A stretch of DNA of 56,274 nt from Clostridia bacterium (GCA_017399225.1 JAFQEB010000035.1:1-56274), one strand, 5' to 3'. Shown: positions 8,193-16,403, counted from the first letter of the stretch. Notes: a model not told the origin generated them from the sequence alone. Made by a program: numbers and translations.

Positions 8193-8474
8193 ATGCGTTT
8201 GGACAAGTTTTTGAAGGTATCCAGGATCATCAAGCGCCGAACCGTTGCCAATGAGGCTTGTAGCGGCGGCCGAGTGACCCTCAACGGCAAGGTAGCCAAA
8301 CCCGGTGCTGATGTGAAGTCCGGCGATGTGATGACCATTCGTTTCGGCGATCATCTGGGCCGCTATGAGATTCTCTCCGTACCGGCTACGGTGCGCAAGG
8401 AAGGCGCGGCGGATCTGTACCGCATCCTTGAGGAAGATGCAGCAATGGCCAGCGAGCGCCAGGCGGAGGAATAA
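8193..8474 (+). CDS. rqcP: RqcP, S4-domain ribosome quality control protein
   Basis: The 93-residue protein has an S4 RNA-binding domain over its first 60 residues (MRLDKFLKVSRIIKRRTVANEAC, then GRVTLNGKVAKPGADVKSGDVM). In Firmicutes RqcP (formerly YabO) works with RqcH on stalled 60S-like 50S subunits to add alanine tails to trapped nascent chains. Start has AGGAGG 9 nt upstream. In B. subtilis yabO follows yabN, as here. The usual next genes yabP, yabQ and divIC are absent; ispDF follows after 3 bp. Confidence 0.9.
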   Translation: MRLDKFLKVSRIIKRRTVANEACSGGRVTLNGKVAKPGADVKSGDVMTIRFGDHLGRYEILSVPATVRKEGAADLYRILEEDAAMASERQAEE

Positions 8475-8477
8475 GCG

Positions 8478-9623
8478 ATGTGGTATGCGATCATCCTTGC
8501 GGGAGGCAGCGGCAGCCGAATGGGCGCCGGCATGAACAAGGTGCTGATGCCCCTCGCCGGAGAAACTGTGATTGCGCGTTCCCTCCGCGCCTTTGCTGGC
8601 ATGGTGGACGGGATGATCCTCGTCTCCCGCAGCGAGGATATGCAGCAGATGCAGCTGGCGGCTGCGCAGGCCGGAATTGACGTCCGGATCGTTATAGGCG
8701 GAGCCACGCGGCAGGAATCCGTCTGGAATGGTCTGTGTGCTCTGCCGGAAGCGTGTACGCACGTGATGATCCATGACGGTGCACGATGCCTGGTGGACAA
8801 GGCGACCATCGAGCGGTGTAAAGCATCCGTTCTTGAGTGCGGCACCGGCGTAGCGGCGATCCCTGTGATCGATACGATCAAGGAAACGGATGCTGAGGAG
8901 TTGGTCGTTTCAACCCCCGACAGAAGCGCTTTAAGGGCCGTTCAGACGCCTCAGGGCTTCAGCCTTGAAATTATCCGCGAAGCGCACCGTAAGGCGCAGG
9001 AGGCCGGCTTTATCGGCACAGATGATGCTTCCCTCGTTGAACGGCTGAATATTCCTGTGAGGCTGACGCTGGGCGACCGCCGCAATATCAAGCTGACGAC
9101 ACCGGAGGACATGCAAATGGCAGAAGCATTCCTGCATAATGACTTCCCTGCCCTGCGCATTGGTCAGGGCTACGATGTACACCGCCTGGTAGAGGGGCGC
9201 GACCTGATCCTGTGCGGTGTAAAGGTGCCTCATCACCTTGGACTGCTGGGGCACTCGGATGCTGATGTTGCGCTGCACGCGCTGATGGACGCTATGCTGG
9301 GTTCCATGGCGCTGGGCGATATCGGCAGGCACTTCCCCGACACGGACGAACAGTACCGCGGTATTTCCTCCATGAAACTGCTGGAACATGTTGCCGCGCT
9401 TCTGCGTGAGCATGGAGCCTGCGTGACCAACTGCGACGTCACCATCGCTGCGCAGAGGCCCAAGCTGCTCCCCTATGTCCCGCAGATGAGGCAGAATATT
9501 GCTTCTTTGCTTGCGCTGCCGCTGGATCGTGTCAATGTGAAGGCGACGACCACGGAGCATCTTGCTTTCGAGGGCCGGGAGGAAGGCATTAGCGCCCGTG
9601 CAGTCTGTATGGTACAGGGCTGA
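8478..9623 (+). CDS. ispDF: bifunctional IspD/IspF enzyme of the MEP isoprenoid pathway
   Basis: The 381-residue fusion carries IspD (about residues 1-222; LAGGSGSRMGAGMNK nucleotide loop, IHDGARC) and IspF (about 225-381; GQGYDVHRL with the metal-binding Asp-x-His, GHSDADVALHALMDA). IspD joins CTP to methylerythritol 4-phosphate; IspF cyclises the later intermediate to MEcPP. The two are normally separated by IspE, which is not in this window. Both halves keep their key motifs, so both should be active. It lies 3 bp after rqcP in the same transcript and ends at a bidirectional terminator. Confidence 0.95.
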   Translation: MWYAIILAGGSGSRMGAGMNKVLMPLAGETVIARSLRAFAGMVDGMILVSRSEDMQQMQLAAAQAGIDVRIVIGGATRQESVWNGLCALPEACTHVMIHDGARCLVDKATIERCKASVLECGTGVAAIPVIDTIKETDAEELVVSTPDRSALRAVQTPQGFSLEIIREAHRKAQEAGFIGTDDASLVERLNIPVRLTLGDRRNIKLTTPEDMQMAEAFLHNDFPALRIGQGYDVHRLVEGRDLILCGVKVPHHLGLLGHSDADVALHALMDAMLGSMALGDIGRHFPDTDEQYRGISSMKLLEHVAALLREHGACVTNCDVTIAAQRPKLLPYVPQMRQNIASLLALPLDRVNVKATTTEHLAFEGREEGISARAVCMVQG

Positions 9624-9634
9624 TCTCTCATAAG

Positions 9635-9675
9635 AAAACGAGCCGAACGTACAAAGGCGTTCAGCTCGTTTTTTA
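9635..9675. terminator. bidirectional terminator between ispDF and the DUF2441-like gene
   Basis: A near-perfect 15-bp stem (9635-9649 with 9658-9672, one mismatch) has A-run on the left and T-run on the right, so it can end both converging transcripts. Confidence 0.9.
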
Positions 9676-10218
9676 TGTAGGGATGTTTGCGCCGTATTCC
9701 CGGACGATGCGCACCACGCGGCTGTCGCCATCTACCAGCATTTCGCGGATCGGCTCTTTTCCCTCATCGTTGGGCTCATTACGCCAGTAACGCTCCGCCA
9801 TGTAACGGTTCGCAGCTGCATCCGGCGTGCCGTCAAAGCAGTTGAGGGCATCGCCGATGAAGCATCGGCCGTTGACCTCGAGCTCCACCACTGCATATGT
9901 GGGACGCCCCAGGCGGACGAAATAGTCCGCCCAGCGAACAGCAGGCTCCTCATCACTGGAAGCATACAGGCAGGCCATACGGGAAGGATATTCCGGGAAT
10001 TTTTCCCGTCGTACCTCCTCAAGTGCCAGCTCACGAAGGGCGACCATCAGCGGATATTCCAGCTCGTCCGTGTATTGCTCGGGGTGTGCAAGAACGTCGG
10101 CTGCTTTATCAGCCAGCTTCATCACACGGGTGTAAACGCCGGTGTGGTTTGATTCGTCCAGACAGATGACCTGCCCGAGCGAAATAGGGCGGTCACAGAC
10201 AACGTGATAAACTCGCAT
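9673..10218 (-). CDS. DUF2441-like protein of unknown function
   Basis: The 181-residue soluble protein begins MRVYHVVCDRPISLGQVICL followed by DESNHTGVYTRVM, a pattern I associate with DUF2441, which has no known function. The middle has RREKFPEYPSRMACLYAS and a tryptophan-rich region, with no signal peptide or membrane helix. Such proteins often look like ADP-ribosyltransferase-fold or toxin-related domains, but I see no catalytic motif to claim that. GGAGG stands 6 nt before the ATG. It follows a terminator after the ATP-grasp gene, so it may be expressed by read-through. Confidence 0.6.
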   Translation of the reverse strand: MRVYHVVCDRPISLGQVICLDESNHTGVYTRVMKLADKAADVLAHPEQYTDELEYPLMVALRELALEEVRREKFPEYPSRMACLYASSDEEPAVRWADYFVRLGRPTYAVVELEVNGRCFIGDALNCFDGTPDAAANRYMAERYWRNEPNDEGKEPIREMLVDGDSRVVRIVREYGANIPT

Positions 10219-10228
10219 ATGGATCCTC

Positions 10229-10260
10229 CAAAAAGGCTGACGGATAATTCCGCCAGCCTT
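10229..10260 (-). terminator. terminator of the ATP-grasp gene
   Basis: On the minus strand an AAGGCTG stem with one mismatch (10233-10244 with 10249-10260, loop 4) is followed by a T-run. It sits between the ATP-grasp stop and the ribosome site of the DUF2441-like gene. Confidence 0.8.
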
Positions 10261-10263
10261 AAA

Positions 10264-11271
10264 TCAGCAGTCGATGAACTTGCGGAACTCCGGCAGGATG
10301 CCGATACCGTCCGGGTAATGTGCGGCAAACTGGGGAACCGCATGGCTTGGGAAGGAATTGCCTTCAATGAAGGTCGGGCCGTTCTCGGTGATGGCCACGT
10401 CCCAGGCGATGAAGCGCATTTGAGGCACCTTGCGGGCAGCCTCCATGCACATGGCCTTGGCCTCCTCCCAGTACGGGATGGTGAAGCCGATGATGTCCGT
10501 GCCGGTAATGGGGTGCTTTGTGAAGGTGTTGCCGGCCTTGTCAGCGCCGACGGTGAGGAGTTTGCCGCTCTCCAGGTCGATGCGGGCCGCCATACCGCCG
10601 CAGTCCACATTGTCCATGACCTTGCCGTTGCCGATGCGCAGGAAGCCGTAGACGATGCCCTCCGCCTTGTCGCCCAGCAGGGTCGCAATGCGGCAGGTAT
10701 TGACGGAGGTGGGGCACATGCGGGCCATCTCGGGATGCTGGATGACGATCTCCTCCAGAATGCCGATGCCGTCACCCTTCAGGCGGGCCAGGAAGGCTTC
10801 AGCACCCTGGGCCCAGTCATCAGGCGTGTACTTGTAGATGCCCTGGCCGCTGGAGCCCTCCAGGGGCTTGCCGATCAGGCTGGGCAGGGTCATCATGTCT
10901 GCGACCTGCTCAGCGGTGGTGCTGTCATTGATCAGCAGCCACTTGCGGGGGATCCACTCCTTGAACAGCTCGTTGAACTGGGTCTTGTCGTCAAAGAAGT
11001 GCCAGTACTCCTTGGGATTCATCCGGCGGACGATGCCGTTGGAGATGCCGCGGGTGATAACTGTGCGGCGCTGGGCGTCATTCAGGTTGTACATCTGGGC
11101 GATCTTGTAATCGACATAGCCCGCGTTGTACTTGACGGCGCATTTGAGCATATCACAAAGGAGCCAGATGCGGGATTTATCGCTGCGCTCCTTGAGGAGG
11201 GCGGTAGTCTTCCACATGGCCTTCCAGTCCATCTTGACAAGGCGCTTAAAAAAATACGAAAGACGGCTCAT
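10264..11271 (-). CDS. sugar-transfer-associated ATP-grasp protein
   Basis: The 335-residue protein matches the ATP-grasp group often found in polysaccharide loci (PF14397). Seen features are the ATP-binding lysine region LPSLIGKPLEGSSGQGI, the EEIVIQHPEMA segment, and the Mg2+-binding end AWDVAITENGPTFIEGN. ATP-grasp enzymes ligate a carboxylate to an amine or thiol; the substrate here is unknown, perhaps a cell-surface glycan or peptide. The ATG at 11271 is chosen because AAGGAAGG lies 8 nt upstream. No glycan genes flank it directly, so its pathway cannot be inferred from context. Confidence 0.8.
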   Translation of the reverse strand: MSRLSYFFKRLVKMDWKAMWKTTALLKERSDKSRIWLLCDMLKCAVKYNAGYVDYKIAQMYNLNDAQRRTVITRGISNGIVRRMNPKEYWHFFDDKTQFNELFKEWIPRKWLLINDSTTAEQVADMMTLPSLIGKPLEGSSGQGIYKYTPDDWAQGAEAFLARLKGDGIGILEEIVIQHPEMARMCPTSVNTCRIATLLGDKAEGIVYGFLRIGNGKVMDNVDCGGMAARIDLESGKLLTVGADKAGNTFTKHPITGTDIIGFTIPYWEEAKAMCMEAARKVPQMRFIAWDVAITENGPTFIEGNSFPSHAVPQFAAHYPDGIGILPEFRKFIDC

Positions 11272-11310
11272 TGGGGTGACCTTCCTTTCGTGAAAAAGTT
11301 GCACTACTGC

Positions 11311-11339
11311 GTCGCGGAGCGCTCTTCGCGCTCCGTGAC
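11311..11339. repeat. strong hairpin between ychF and the ATP-grasp gene
   Basis: A 12-bp stem (11311-11322 with 11328-11339, one G-T pair, loop of 5) has no T-run on either strand, so it is not an ordinary terminator. It may be a processing or stability element in the ychF-ATP-grasp message. Confidence 0.5.
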
Positions 11340-11373
11340 TCCTGCAAAGAAGCCATCGCCGCGCGGCAGCGCC

Positions 11374-11391
11374 AAAACGGGTCGAAGACCC
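11374..11391 (-). terminator. weak terminator at the ychF stop codon
   Basis: A 5-bp stem with a UUC loop (11379-11383 with 11387-11391) is followed on the minus strand by GTTTT, touching the ychF stop codon. The stem is short and read-through into the ATP-grasp gene is likely. Confidence 0.4.
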
Positions 11392-12489
11392 TTAAACATT
11401 GAAACGGAACAGGGTGATGTCGCCATCCTTCATGACATACTCCTTGCCCTCGGAACGGACGAGGCCCTTTTCCTTGCAGGCGTTCATGGAGCCCAGCTCC
11501 ACCAGGGTGTCGAAGGGCACGATCTCGGCACGGATGAAGCCGCGTTCGAAGTCGGTATGGATCTTGCCGGCGGCCTGGGGGGCCTTGGTGCCGGTCTTGA
11601 TCGTCCAGGCGCGGCACTCGTCTTCGCCAGCGGTCAGGAAGGAGATCAGGCCCAGCAGACGATAGCAGGCGGTGATCAGGCGATCCAGGCCGGACTGGCC
11701 GATGCCCAGTTCCTCCAGGAACTCGGCCTTTTCATCCGCATCCATCTGGGCGATCTCTTCTTCGATGGCGGCGGAAATGACCAGCACCTCCGCGCCTTCG
11801 GACTGGGCGATGGCATTCACCTTGTCCAGGCCGGGAATCTCGGAGGGATCGGCGCTCAGCGCGTCCTCCGCGATGTTGGCGGCATAGATGACGGGCTTGG
11901 TGGTCAGCAGGAACCAGCCTTCCACCATGGCGCGCTCTTCCTCGTTCATGAAGCAGGTACGGGCGGGCTTGCCGGATTCGAGGTGGTTATAAATACGCTC
12001 GCACATTTCCACTTCAGCGCCCAGCTTCTTGTCGCCGCCGCGGAAGCCCTTGACAGCCTTGTCCTTGCGGCGCTGGACGGACTCCATGTCGGCAAAGATC
12101 AGCTCAAGGTTGATGGTTTCGATATCGCGGGCGGGATCAATGGAGCCGTCCACATGGATGATGTTTTCATCCTCAAAGCAGCGCACGACATGAACGATGG
12201 CGTCCACCTCGCGGATGTGACTGAGGAACTTGTTGCCCAGGCCCTCACCGTGGGACGCACCCTTCACCAGACCGGCGATGTCCACGAACTCGATGGTGGT
12301 GGGAGTGACCTTCTTGGGATGATACATGTCCGCCAGCACATCCAGACGGCTGTCGGGCACCATCACCATACCGGTGTTGGGCTCAATGGTGCAGAAGGGG
12401 TAATTGGCGGCCTGCGCGCCCGCCTTGGTGATCGCATTGAAAAGGGTGCTCTTGCCGACATTCGGCAGGCCCACAACGCCAAGCTTCAT
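11392..12489 (-). CDS. ychF: YchF/OLA1 ribosome-binding ATPase
   Basis: The 365-residue Obg-related P-loop protein starts MKLGVVGLPNVGKSTLFNAIT (Walker A). It has DIAGLVKGASHGEGLGNKFL as the G3 region and KPVIYAANIAED, where the NxxE motif replaces the G-protein NKxD and makes the family prefer ATP. A coiled-coil insertion (about residues 130-195) and a TGS domain at the C-terminus (TIKTGTKAPQAAGKIHTDFERGFIRAEI) complete the layout. The family binds 50S/70S ribosomes and is linked to stress control. The start at 12489 has AAGGAGAA 7 nt upstream. Confidence 0.97.
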   Translation of the reverse strand: MKLGVVGLPNVGKSTLFNAITKAGAQAANYPFCTIEPNTGMVMVPDSRLDVLADMYHPKKVTPTTIEFVDIAGLVKGASHGEGLGNKFLSHIREVDAIVHVVRCFEDENIIHVDGSIDPARDIETINLELIFADMESVQRRKDKAVKGFRGGDKKLGAEVEMCERIYNHLESGKPARTCFMNEEERAMVEGWFLLTTKPVIYAANIAEDALSADPSEIPGLDKVNAIAQSEGAEVLVISAAIEEEIAQMDADEKAEFLEELGIGQSGLDRLITACYRLLGLISFLTAGEDECRAWTIKTGTKAPQAAGKIHTDFERGFIRAEIVPFDTLVELGSMNACKEKGLVRSEGKEYVMKDGDITLFRFNV

Positions 12490-12530
12490 GAGAAATTCTC
12501 CTTCGTATTTGTTGATTGTCAATCCCTCAT

Positions 12531-12559
12531 ATTATATACGCTTTGCATGGAAAATGCAA
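12531..12559 (-). promoter_or_regulatory. sigma-A promoter of ychF
   Basis: -35 TTGCAT (12554-12559) and -10 TATAAT (12531-12536), 17-bp spacer, about 40 bp upstream of the ychF start. Confidence 0.85.
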
Positions 12560-12584
12560 TCTTTCCGGAAAATTTCAGGACGCA

Positions 12585-12612
12585 AAAAGCTGACAGCATC
12601 TGCTGCCAGCTG
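12585..12612 (-). terminator. terminator of spoIVA
   Basis: On the minus strand an 11-bp stem with one mismatch, centred on GA, is followed by TTTTT. It lies directly after the spoIVA stop codon and upstream of the ychF promoter. Confidence 0.85.
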
Positions 12613-12615
12613 AAT

Positions 12616-14103
12616 TCAAAGGAGAATGCAGATCATTCCGCCGTCGCCCTCATTGACGATGCGCGTCAGGGTCTCCTGTACCTTTTCCTGTGCATCGGCA
12701 GGCATACGCATCAGCTTGTTGCTTAGGCCTTCACGCACCATGCTGTCAAGGGATCTTCCGAAGAAACTTGTTTCCCATACCTTCTTGGGATCGGTTGCAA
12801 ATTCATCGGTCAGCTGTCGCACAAGATCTGCGGACTGTTCTTCTGTGCCGACAACGGGCGTGACCTCCGTTTCGATGTCCACGCGAATCAGATGCAGGGA
12901 CGGTGCATGGGCTTTCAGCTTGACGCCGAACTGACTCCCCTGCTTCACGATCTCCGGTTCCTGCAGCGTCAGCTCGTTCGTGGTCGGCGTGACCAGGCCA
13001 TATCCGGTGCTGCGCACGGATGCAAGCGCATCCGCAACATGATCATACTCAGCCTTTGCGTGTACGAGCTCCTTCATCAGCGCAAGAAGATGGGCGTCCC
13101 CGCGGATTTCCGTGCCGCACTCCTCGCCGAGGATGCGGTTGAACAGGCCATCCTTCATCGGAAGCGAGAAATCCATGCGTCCCTCGCCCGGATAGGTGTT
13201 ATCGATGCGTACCGGCTCTGCATAGGGCGATCCGGTAAAGGCGTCGTCAAATACATCTGTCTCGTGCATGACGCGGGTCTCGATGCCTGCAGCCCTGACG
13301 GCATCCAGTACATGCTGGACAAGCCAGTGCCCCGTATCCAGCGCGCGCATCCATGCCGGAACGGACAGCCGTGCTTCCCTCAGCGGGAATTCCATCAGAA
13401 CAGACTCCAGAACCCGCTGGATGTCTTCAACCTGCATATCCTTGACGTTAAGCAGCATGACCGGAACTGCGTACTTCTCCTCCAGCGCATCCCGCAGCGT
13501 CAGCGTTTCGGCAATGCGAGGCATGGCAGAGTTCAACACGATCACGAAGGGTTTGCCAAGCGCCTTCAGCTCGCCGACCACACGTTCTTCGGCGTCTACA
13601 TAGGCGCTGCGCGGAAGATCTGCGATGCTTCCGTCCGTGGTGACAACAAGCCCGATGGTTGCATGATCCGTCATTACCTTACGCGTCCCAACTTCTGCAG
13701 CCTGCTCAAAAGGAATGTCCTGATCGAACCAGGGCGTATGCACCATTCGTGCGCCGTCTTCATCGACTGCCCCAAGAGCGCCCCGGACGAGATAGCCAAC
13801 GCTGTCAACAAGACGGATCCTCACAGGCGTGTTCTCGCTCAGGGATACCGTCACTGCCTCCCCGGGGACAAATTTAGGCTGCGTGGTCATGATGGACCTC
13901 CCGGAGCCCGATTGCGGCAGCTCGTCGGCGATCCTTGCCTTTCTGGGCGTGTCAGGGAGCTTGGGCAGCACCAGCTGCTCCATGAACCGGGAGATCAGTG
14001 TGCTTTTCCCCGTCCGTACAGGGCCGACGACGCCGATATACACATCGCCGTCTGTGCGCTCTGCAATATCGCGGTACAGGTTGAAATTCGATCCGTTTTC
14101 CAT
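12616..14103 (-). CDS. spoIVA: stage IV sporulation protein A, coat-basement ATPase
   Basis: The 495-residue protein matches SpoIVA (492 residues in B. subtilis). The Walker A motif GPVRTGKST is near residue 27, followed by the SIMTTQPKFVPGEAVTV region and a long middle domain. The C-terminus ends NEGDGGMICILL; the short C-terminal tail is what contacts SpoVM in B. subtilis. SpoIVA polymerises on the forespore outer membrane using ATP and anchors the coat. The ATG at 14103 has GGAGGG 7 nt upstream; the longer frame has none. A sigma-E-like promoter lies upstream, as expected for a mother-cell gene. Confidence 0.97.
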   Translation of the reverse strand: MENGSNFNLYRDIAERTDGDVYIGVVGPVRTGKSTLISRFMEQLVLPKLPDTPRKARIADELPQSGSGRSIMTTQPKFVPGEAVTVSLSENTPVRIRLVDSVGYLVRGALGAVDEDGARMVHTPWFDQDIPFEQAAEVGTRKVMTDHATIGLVVTTDGSIADLPRSAYVDAEERVVGELKALGKPFVIVLNSAMPRIAETLTLRDALEEKYAVPVMLLNVKDMQVEDIQRVLESVLMEFPLREARLSVPAWMRALDTGHWLVQHVLDAVRAAGIETRVMHETDVFDDAFTGSPYAEPVRIDNTYPGEGRMDFSLPMKDGLFNRILGEECGTEIRGDAHLLALMKELVHAKAEYDHVADALASVRSTGYGLVTPTTNELTLQEPEIVKQGSQFGVKLKAHAPSLHLIRVDIETEVTPVVGTEEQSADLVRQLTDEFATDPKKVWETSFFGRSLDSMVREGLSNKLMRMPADAQEKVQETLTRIVNEGDGGMICILL

Positions 14104-14144
14104 GACGTTTCCCTCCATCAGATCAGCGTTTCGACGTCTGTCCA

Positions 14145-14174
14145 ATGGTATGGGCCTTGTCTTACGTGTATGAC
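14145..14174 (-). promoter_or_regulatory. sigma-E-like promoter of spoIVA
   Basis: GTCATACA (14167-14174) and CATACCAT (14145-14152) are separated by 14 bp, close to the sigma-E consensus of B. subtilis (GKMATATT, 14 bp, CATACAHT). There is no sigma-A promoter in the gap. This fits the known mother-cell expression of spoIVA. Confidence 0.6.
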
Positions 14175-14188
14175 AGATTTGTGGCAAC

Positions 14189-14217
14189 AAAAAAGCGAGA
14201 GAGGGATCTCTCTCGCT
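14189..14217 (-). terminator. terminator of rplS
   Basis: A 10-bp perfect stem (14194-14203 with 14208-14217, loop GGAT) is followed on the minus strand by six T residues, about 35 bp past the rplS stop. Confidence 0.92.
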
Positions 14218-14253
14218 GATTCAGCTGTTTCCAATGACCGGAGCAGGCTGCGA

Positions 14254-14604
14254 TTACACGCGCTTGACTTCCTTGATCTTGGCCGCCTTGCCCTGCAGGG
14301 AGCGCAGGTAGTACAGCTTGGCGCGGCGCACCTTACCATGACGGATCACGGTAATGCTGCCCAGACGGGGGCTGTGGACGGGGAAAGTACGCTCCACGCC
14401 GACGCCGTAGGAGACGCGGCGAACGGTGAAGGTCTCGCGGATACCGCCGTTGCGCTTGGCAATGACAACACCCTCGAAGGCCTGCAGACGCTCGGTCTTG
14501 CCCTCAACAACTTTCACCTGCACGCGCACGGTATCACCGATGGCGATGGCAGGCACGTCGTTGCGCAACTGCTTAGCTTCGATAGAACGGATAATTTCGC
14601 TCAT
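14254..14604 (-). CDS. rplS: 50S ribosomal protein L19
   Basis: The 116-residue protein is a standard L19. It includes [34 protein letters not shown] and the highly conserved end of the fold [15 protein letters not shown] followed by [21 protein letters not shown]19 sits at the 30S-50S interface. The ATG at 14604 has AAGGAGG 7 nt upstream. Its usual partners rpsP, rimM and trmD are not next to it; it stands alone with its own promoter and terminator. Confidence 0.98.
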   Translation of the reverse strand: MSEIIRSIEAKQLRNDVPAIAIGDTVRVQVKVVEGKTERLQAFEGVVIAKRNGGIRETFTVRRVSYGVGVERTFPVHSPRLGSITVIRHGKVRRAKLYYLRSLQGKAAKIKEVKRV

Positions 14605-14690
14605 GTTGGTTCCTCCTTCCATCATAGACGTTCATATCCGGCTCTGCATGAGGTCAGAGTACCCGGAAAGCGGACCGCCCGTATATCACG
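14605..14690 (-). promoter_or_regulatory. rplS leader, possible L19 autoregulatory element
   Basis: About 85 nt lie between the predicted transcript start and the ATG. A hairpin CTCTG...CAGAG (14643-14660 region) precedes the ribosome site. An L19 leader RNA is described in Firmicutes; placement fits, but the match has not been tested against a model. Confidence 0.35.
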
Positions 14691-14696
14691 CCGATT

Positions 14697-14726
14697 ATTA
14701 TAGCACATAACTTCCTTGAAATGCAA
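14697..14726 (-). promoter_or_regulatory. sigma-A promoter of rplS
   Basis: -35 TTGCAT (14721-14726) and -10 TATAAT (14697-14702) with an 18-bp spacer. Confidence 0.85.
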
Positions 14727-14755
14727 GTGGTTTTTGAAGAAAAATTTGCTTTTTC

Positions 14756-15535
14756 TCAAAGAAATTCTGGCAGTCGGCTTACGCTCGTCCGCAGTGCTTC
14801 GATCGTTTTCGTTTCCAGTACGATGCGAGCCTCATTCTTCTTCGCCCAGGAGAAGCGCTCCCTGAGATCGATCTCCCCATCGCCCAGTGCAAGGTGATTT
14901 TTCCTTCCCAGCGCGTCATGTCCGTGCATATGGATGAGCCGCCCGTCATTCTTGCGGAAGAAGGGCTCGTCTGCATTGTCAACGCCGTGGCTGTGGCCGA
15001 TATCCAGTGTCAGCCCAAAGACGGGGGATTCAAGCAGAAACTCGATGGCTCTCTGTTCATGGGACATCCAACCGCTGGTGTTCTCGACGGCGATGCGGGT
15101 AGCAGTGCCTTGAAGGACTTCTTCGCACATGCTTCGGAAAGCGGTCAGCGCATCGCGGAATTCGTCGCTGTACTTTTCATACAGGAATACCTTCCGGTCA
15201 GGAAGCGTGATGTACACGCCCTTGGGGAAATGGATATTGACGATGGGCATTTCCATTGCAGCGGCAAGTGCCAAAGCATGACAGAGCGTTTTCATCCAGG
15301 CGGTGCGAACAGCATGGTTAAATGCAAAGGGATCGCATTCCTCTTCCACATGCAGTGTGAAGTAAAGGCTGTACTTCCCTGCAAGGCTTTTGAGGGATGC
15401 GGGATCGAGGCATTCGATCGAGCAGGCTGGAAAATTGGCGTTCAGCTCAACAAAGGAAAGCCCCAGCTGATGAGCCAGGGCACAGCATTCTTCGATGGAT
15501 TGCATTTCAAGCAGATACGGCATACCGAAGTCCAT
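14756..15535 (-). CDS. TIM-barrel sugar-phosphate isomerase/epimerase-like protein (AP endonuclease 2 fold)
   Basis: The 259-residue protein fits the xylose-isomerase-like TIM barrel family. Metal-ligand candidates recur at strand ends: FVELNANF, FTLHVEEECDP, PIVNIHFP, RIAVENTSGW (Glu), LTLDIGHSHG (Asp and His), IHMHGHDALGRKNHLALGDGEID (His) and ARIVLETKT (Glu). This pattern matches AP-endonuclease-2-type sugar isomerases and epimerases that use a divalent metal. The substrate is unknown. It starts 2 bp after the stop of the secreted papain-like gene, so the two are co-transcribed. Confidence 0.8.
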   Translation of the reverse strand: MDFGMPYLLEMQSIEECCALAHQLGLSFVELNANFPACSIECLDPASLKSLAGKYSLYFTLHVEEECDPFAFNHAVRTAWMKTLCHALALAAAMEMPIVNIHFPKGVYITLPDRKVFLYEKYSDEFRDALTAFRSMCEEVLQGTATRIAVENTSGWMSHEQRAIEFLLESPVFGLTLDIGHSHGVDNADEPFFRKNDGRLIHMHGHDALGRKNHLALGDGEIDLRERFSWAKKNEARIVLETKTIEALRTSVSRLPEFL

Positions 15536-15537
15536 GT

Positions 15538-16371
15538 TCAGTCCTCCCGGTAAGCAATGTCCTCGCGCAGGCGGTACAGGGTCGCGCCGCGCTTCTTATG
15601 ACAGAAGGTAGACGCCCACCACTCCACGCTGCGCACTTCGTCAAACTGGCATATGCCATAACGGACGCGCTCGCCGTTCACGGTCTTGCTGTGGCCGCGC
15701 ATGTTGGAATCCATCCAGTGGATCTCGTCCTTTTCTGCGTCGTAGCCCATCATGATGGCGCTGTGGGGGCCAGTACCGTATTCGTAATTGGCATTCATCT
15801 GAAAGAAATCGCCGCGCTGCGCCTGGCGCATAAAGTCTTCAGCGAGCTTCAGGTTCTCCTCCTTGGAAAGGCTGGTATCATAGCGGAAGGAAGCAGCCTC
15901 ATAGAAAGGGTTTCCCTTCTCCGCGCTGATCTCTTCCCAGCCAACGCCCTTGTAATAAGGCTTGGCGTCCGCTTCGGTAATGTTGTTGGGGATGCGCAGC
16001 TTGACGTCAGGAAACTCTGCCATGCAGAAATCATCCCGGAGCTCATTGAAGATATGTGTGGTGAAATTCTTGCACAGGTAGATATCGCCCTTCTTCCAGG
16101 CTCGCTGGGCTTTTCCGGCCGCCTTGATATAAAGCTCATGCCCATAGGAAATGATGCGCTCGATGAAGTCCTCGCGGGGCGTCAGTACCGGCATTTCCTC
16201 GGCAATGTCGGGTGTATCGGCCGGTTCTTCCGTGTAAAGGGGCTCAGCTTCGATCGCAAGAGAGGGATCAAACTCGATCACGTCCCAGAAGGAGATCTCC
16301 CCTTCCTCGGCCAAGGCAATGGAAGATAAGGCAGCAATGGCCAGCAGGAGCATCAGGACGATACGGCGCAT
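15538..16371 (-). CDS. secreted papain-fold (CHAP/NlpC-like) protein
   Basis: The 277-residue protein has a clear signal peptide (MRRIVLMLLLAIAALSSIALA, cleaved before EEGEIS) and an acidic linker to about residue 60. A possible cysteine-peptidase core follows: Cys in GDIYLCKNFT, His in TGPHSAIMMGY, and Asp/Asn in IHWMDSN, in the order and spacing of papain-like wall amidases. The region GDFFQMNANYEY before the His fits the same fold. I cannot name the family, and the catalytic call is inference. GGAGG lies 8 nt before the ATG. Exported and possibly wall-active. Confidence 0.65.
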   Translation of the reverse strand: MRRIVLMLLLAIAALSSIALAEEGEISFWDVIEFDPSLAIEAEPLYTEEPADTPDIAEEMPVLTPREDFIERIISYGHELYIKAAGKAQRAWKKGDIYLCKNFTTHIFNELRDDFCMAEFPDVKLRIPNNITEADAKPYYKGVGWEEISAEKGNPFYEAASFRYDTSLSKEENLKLAEDFMRQAQRGDFFQMNANYEYGTGPHSAIMMGYDAEKDEIHWMDSNMRGHSKTVNGERVRYGICQFDEVRSVEWWASTFCHKKRGATLYRLREDIAYRED

Positions 16372-16403
16372 AGCAACACCTCCGTTACAGTGAATACACC
16401 ATC

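Noticed and set aside
10204..12726. 840-codon plus-strand open frame
   Set aside because: It is antisense to ychF and the ATP-grasp gene, with no ribosome site and no recognisable domain. Long antisense frames are common in high-GC genes.
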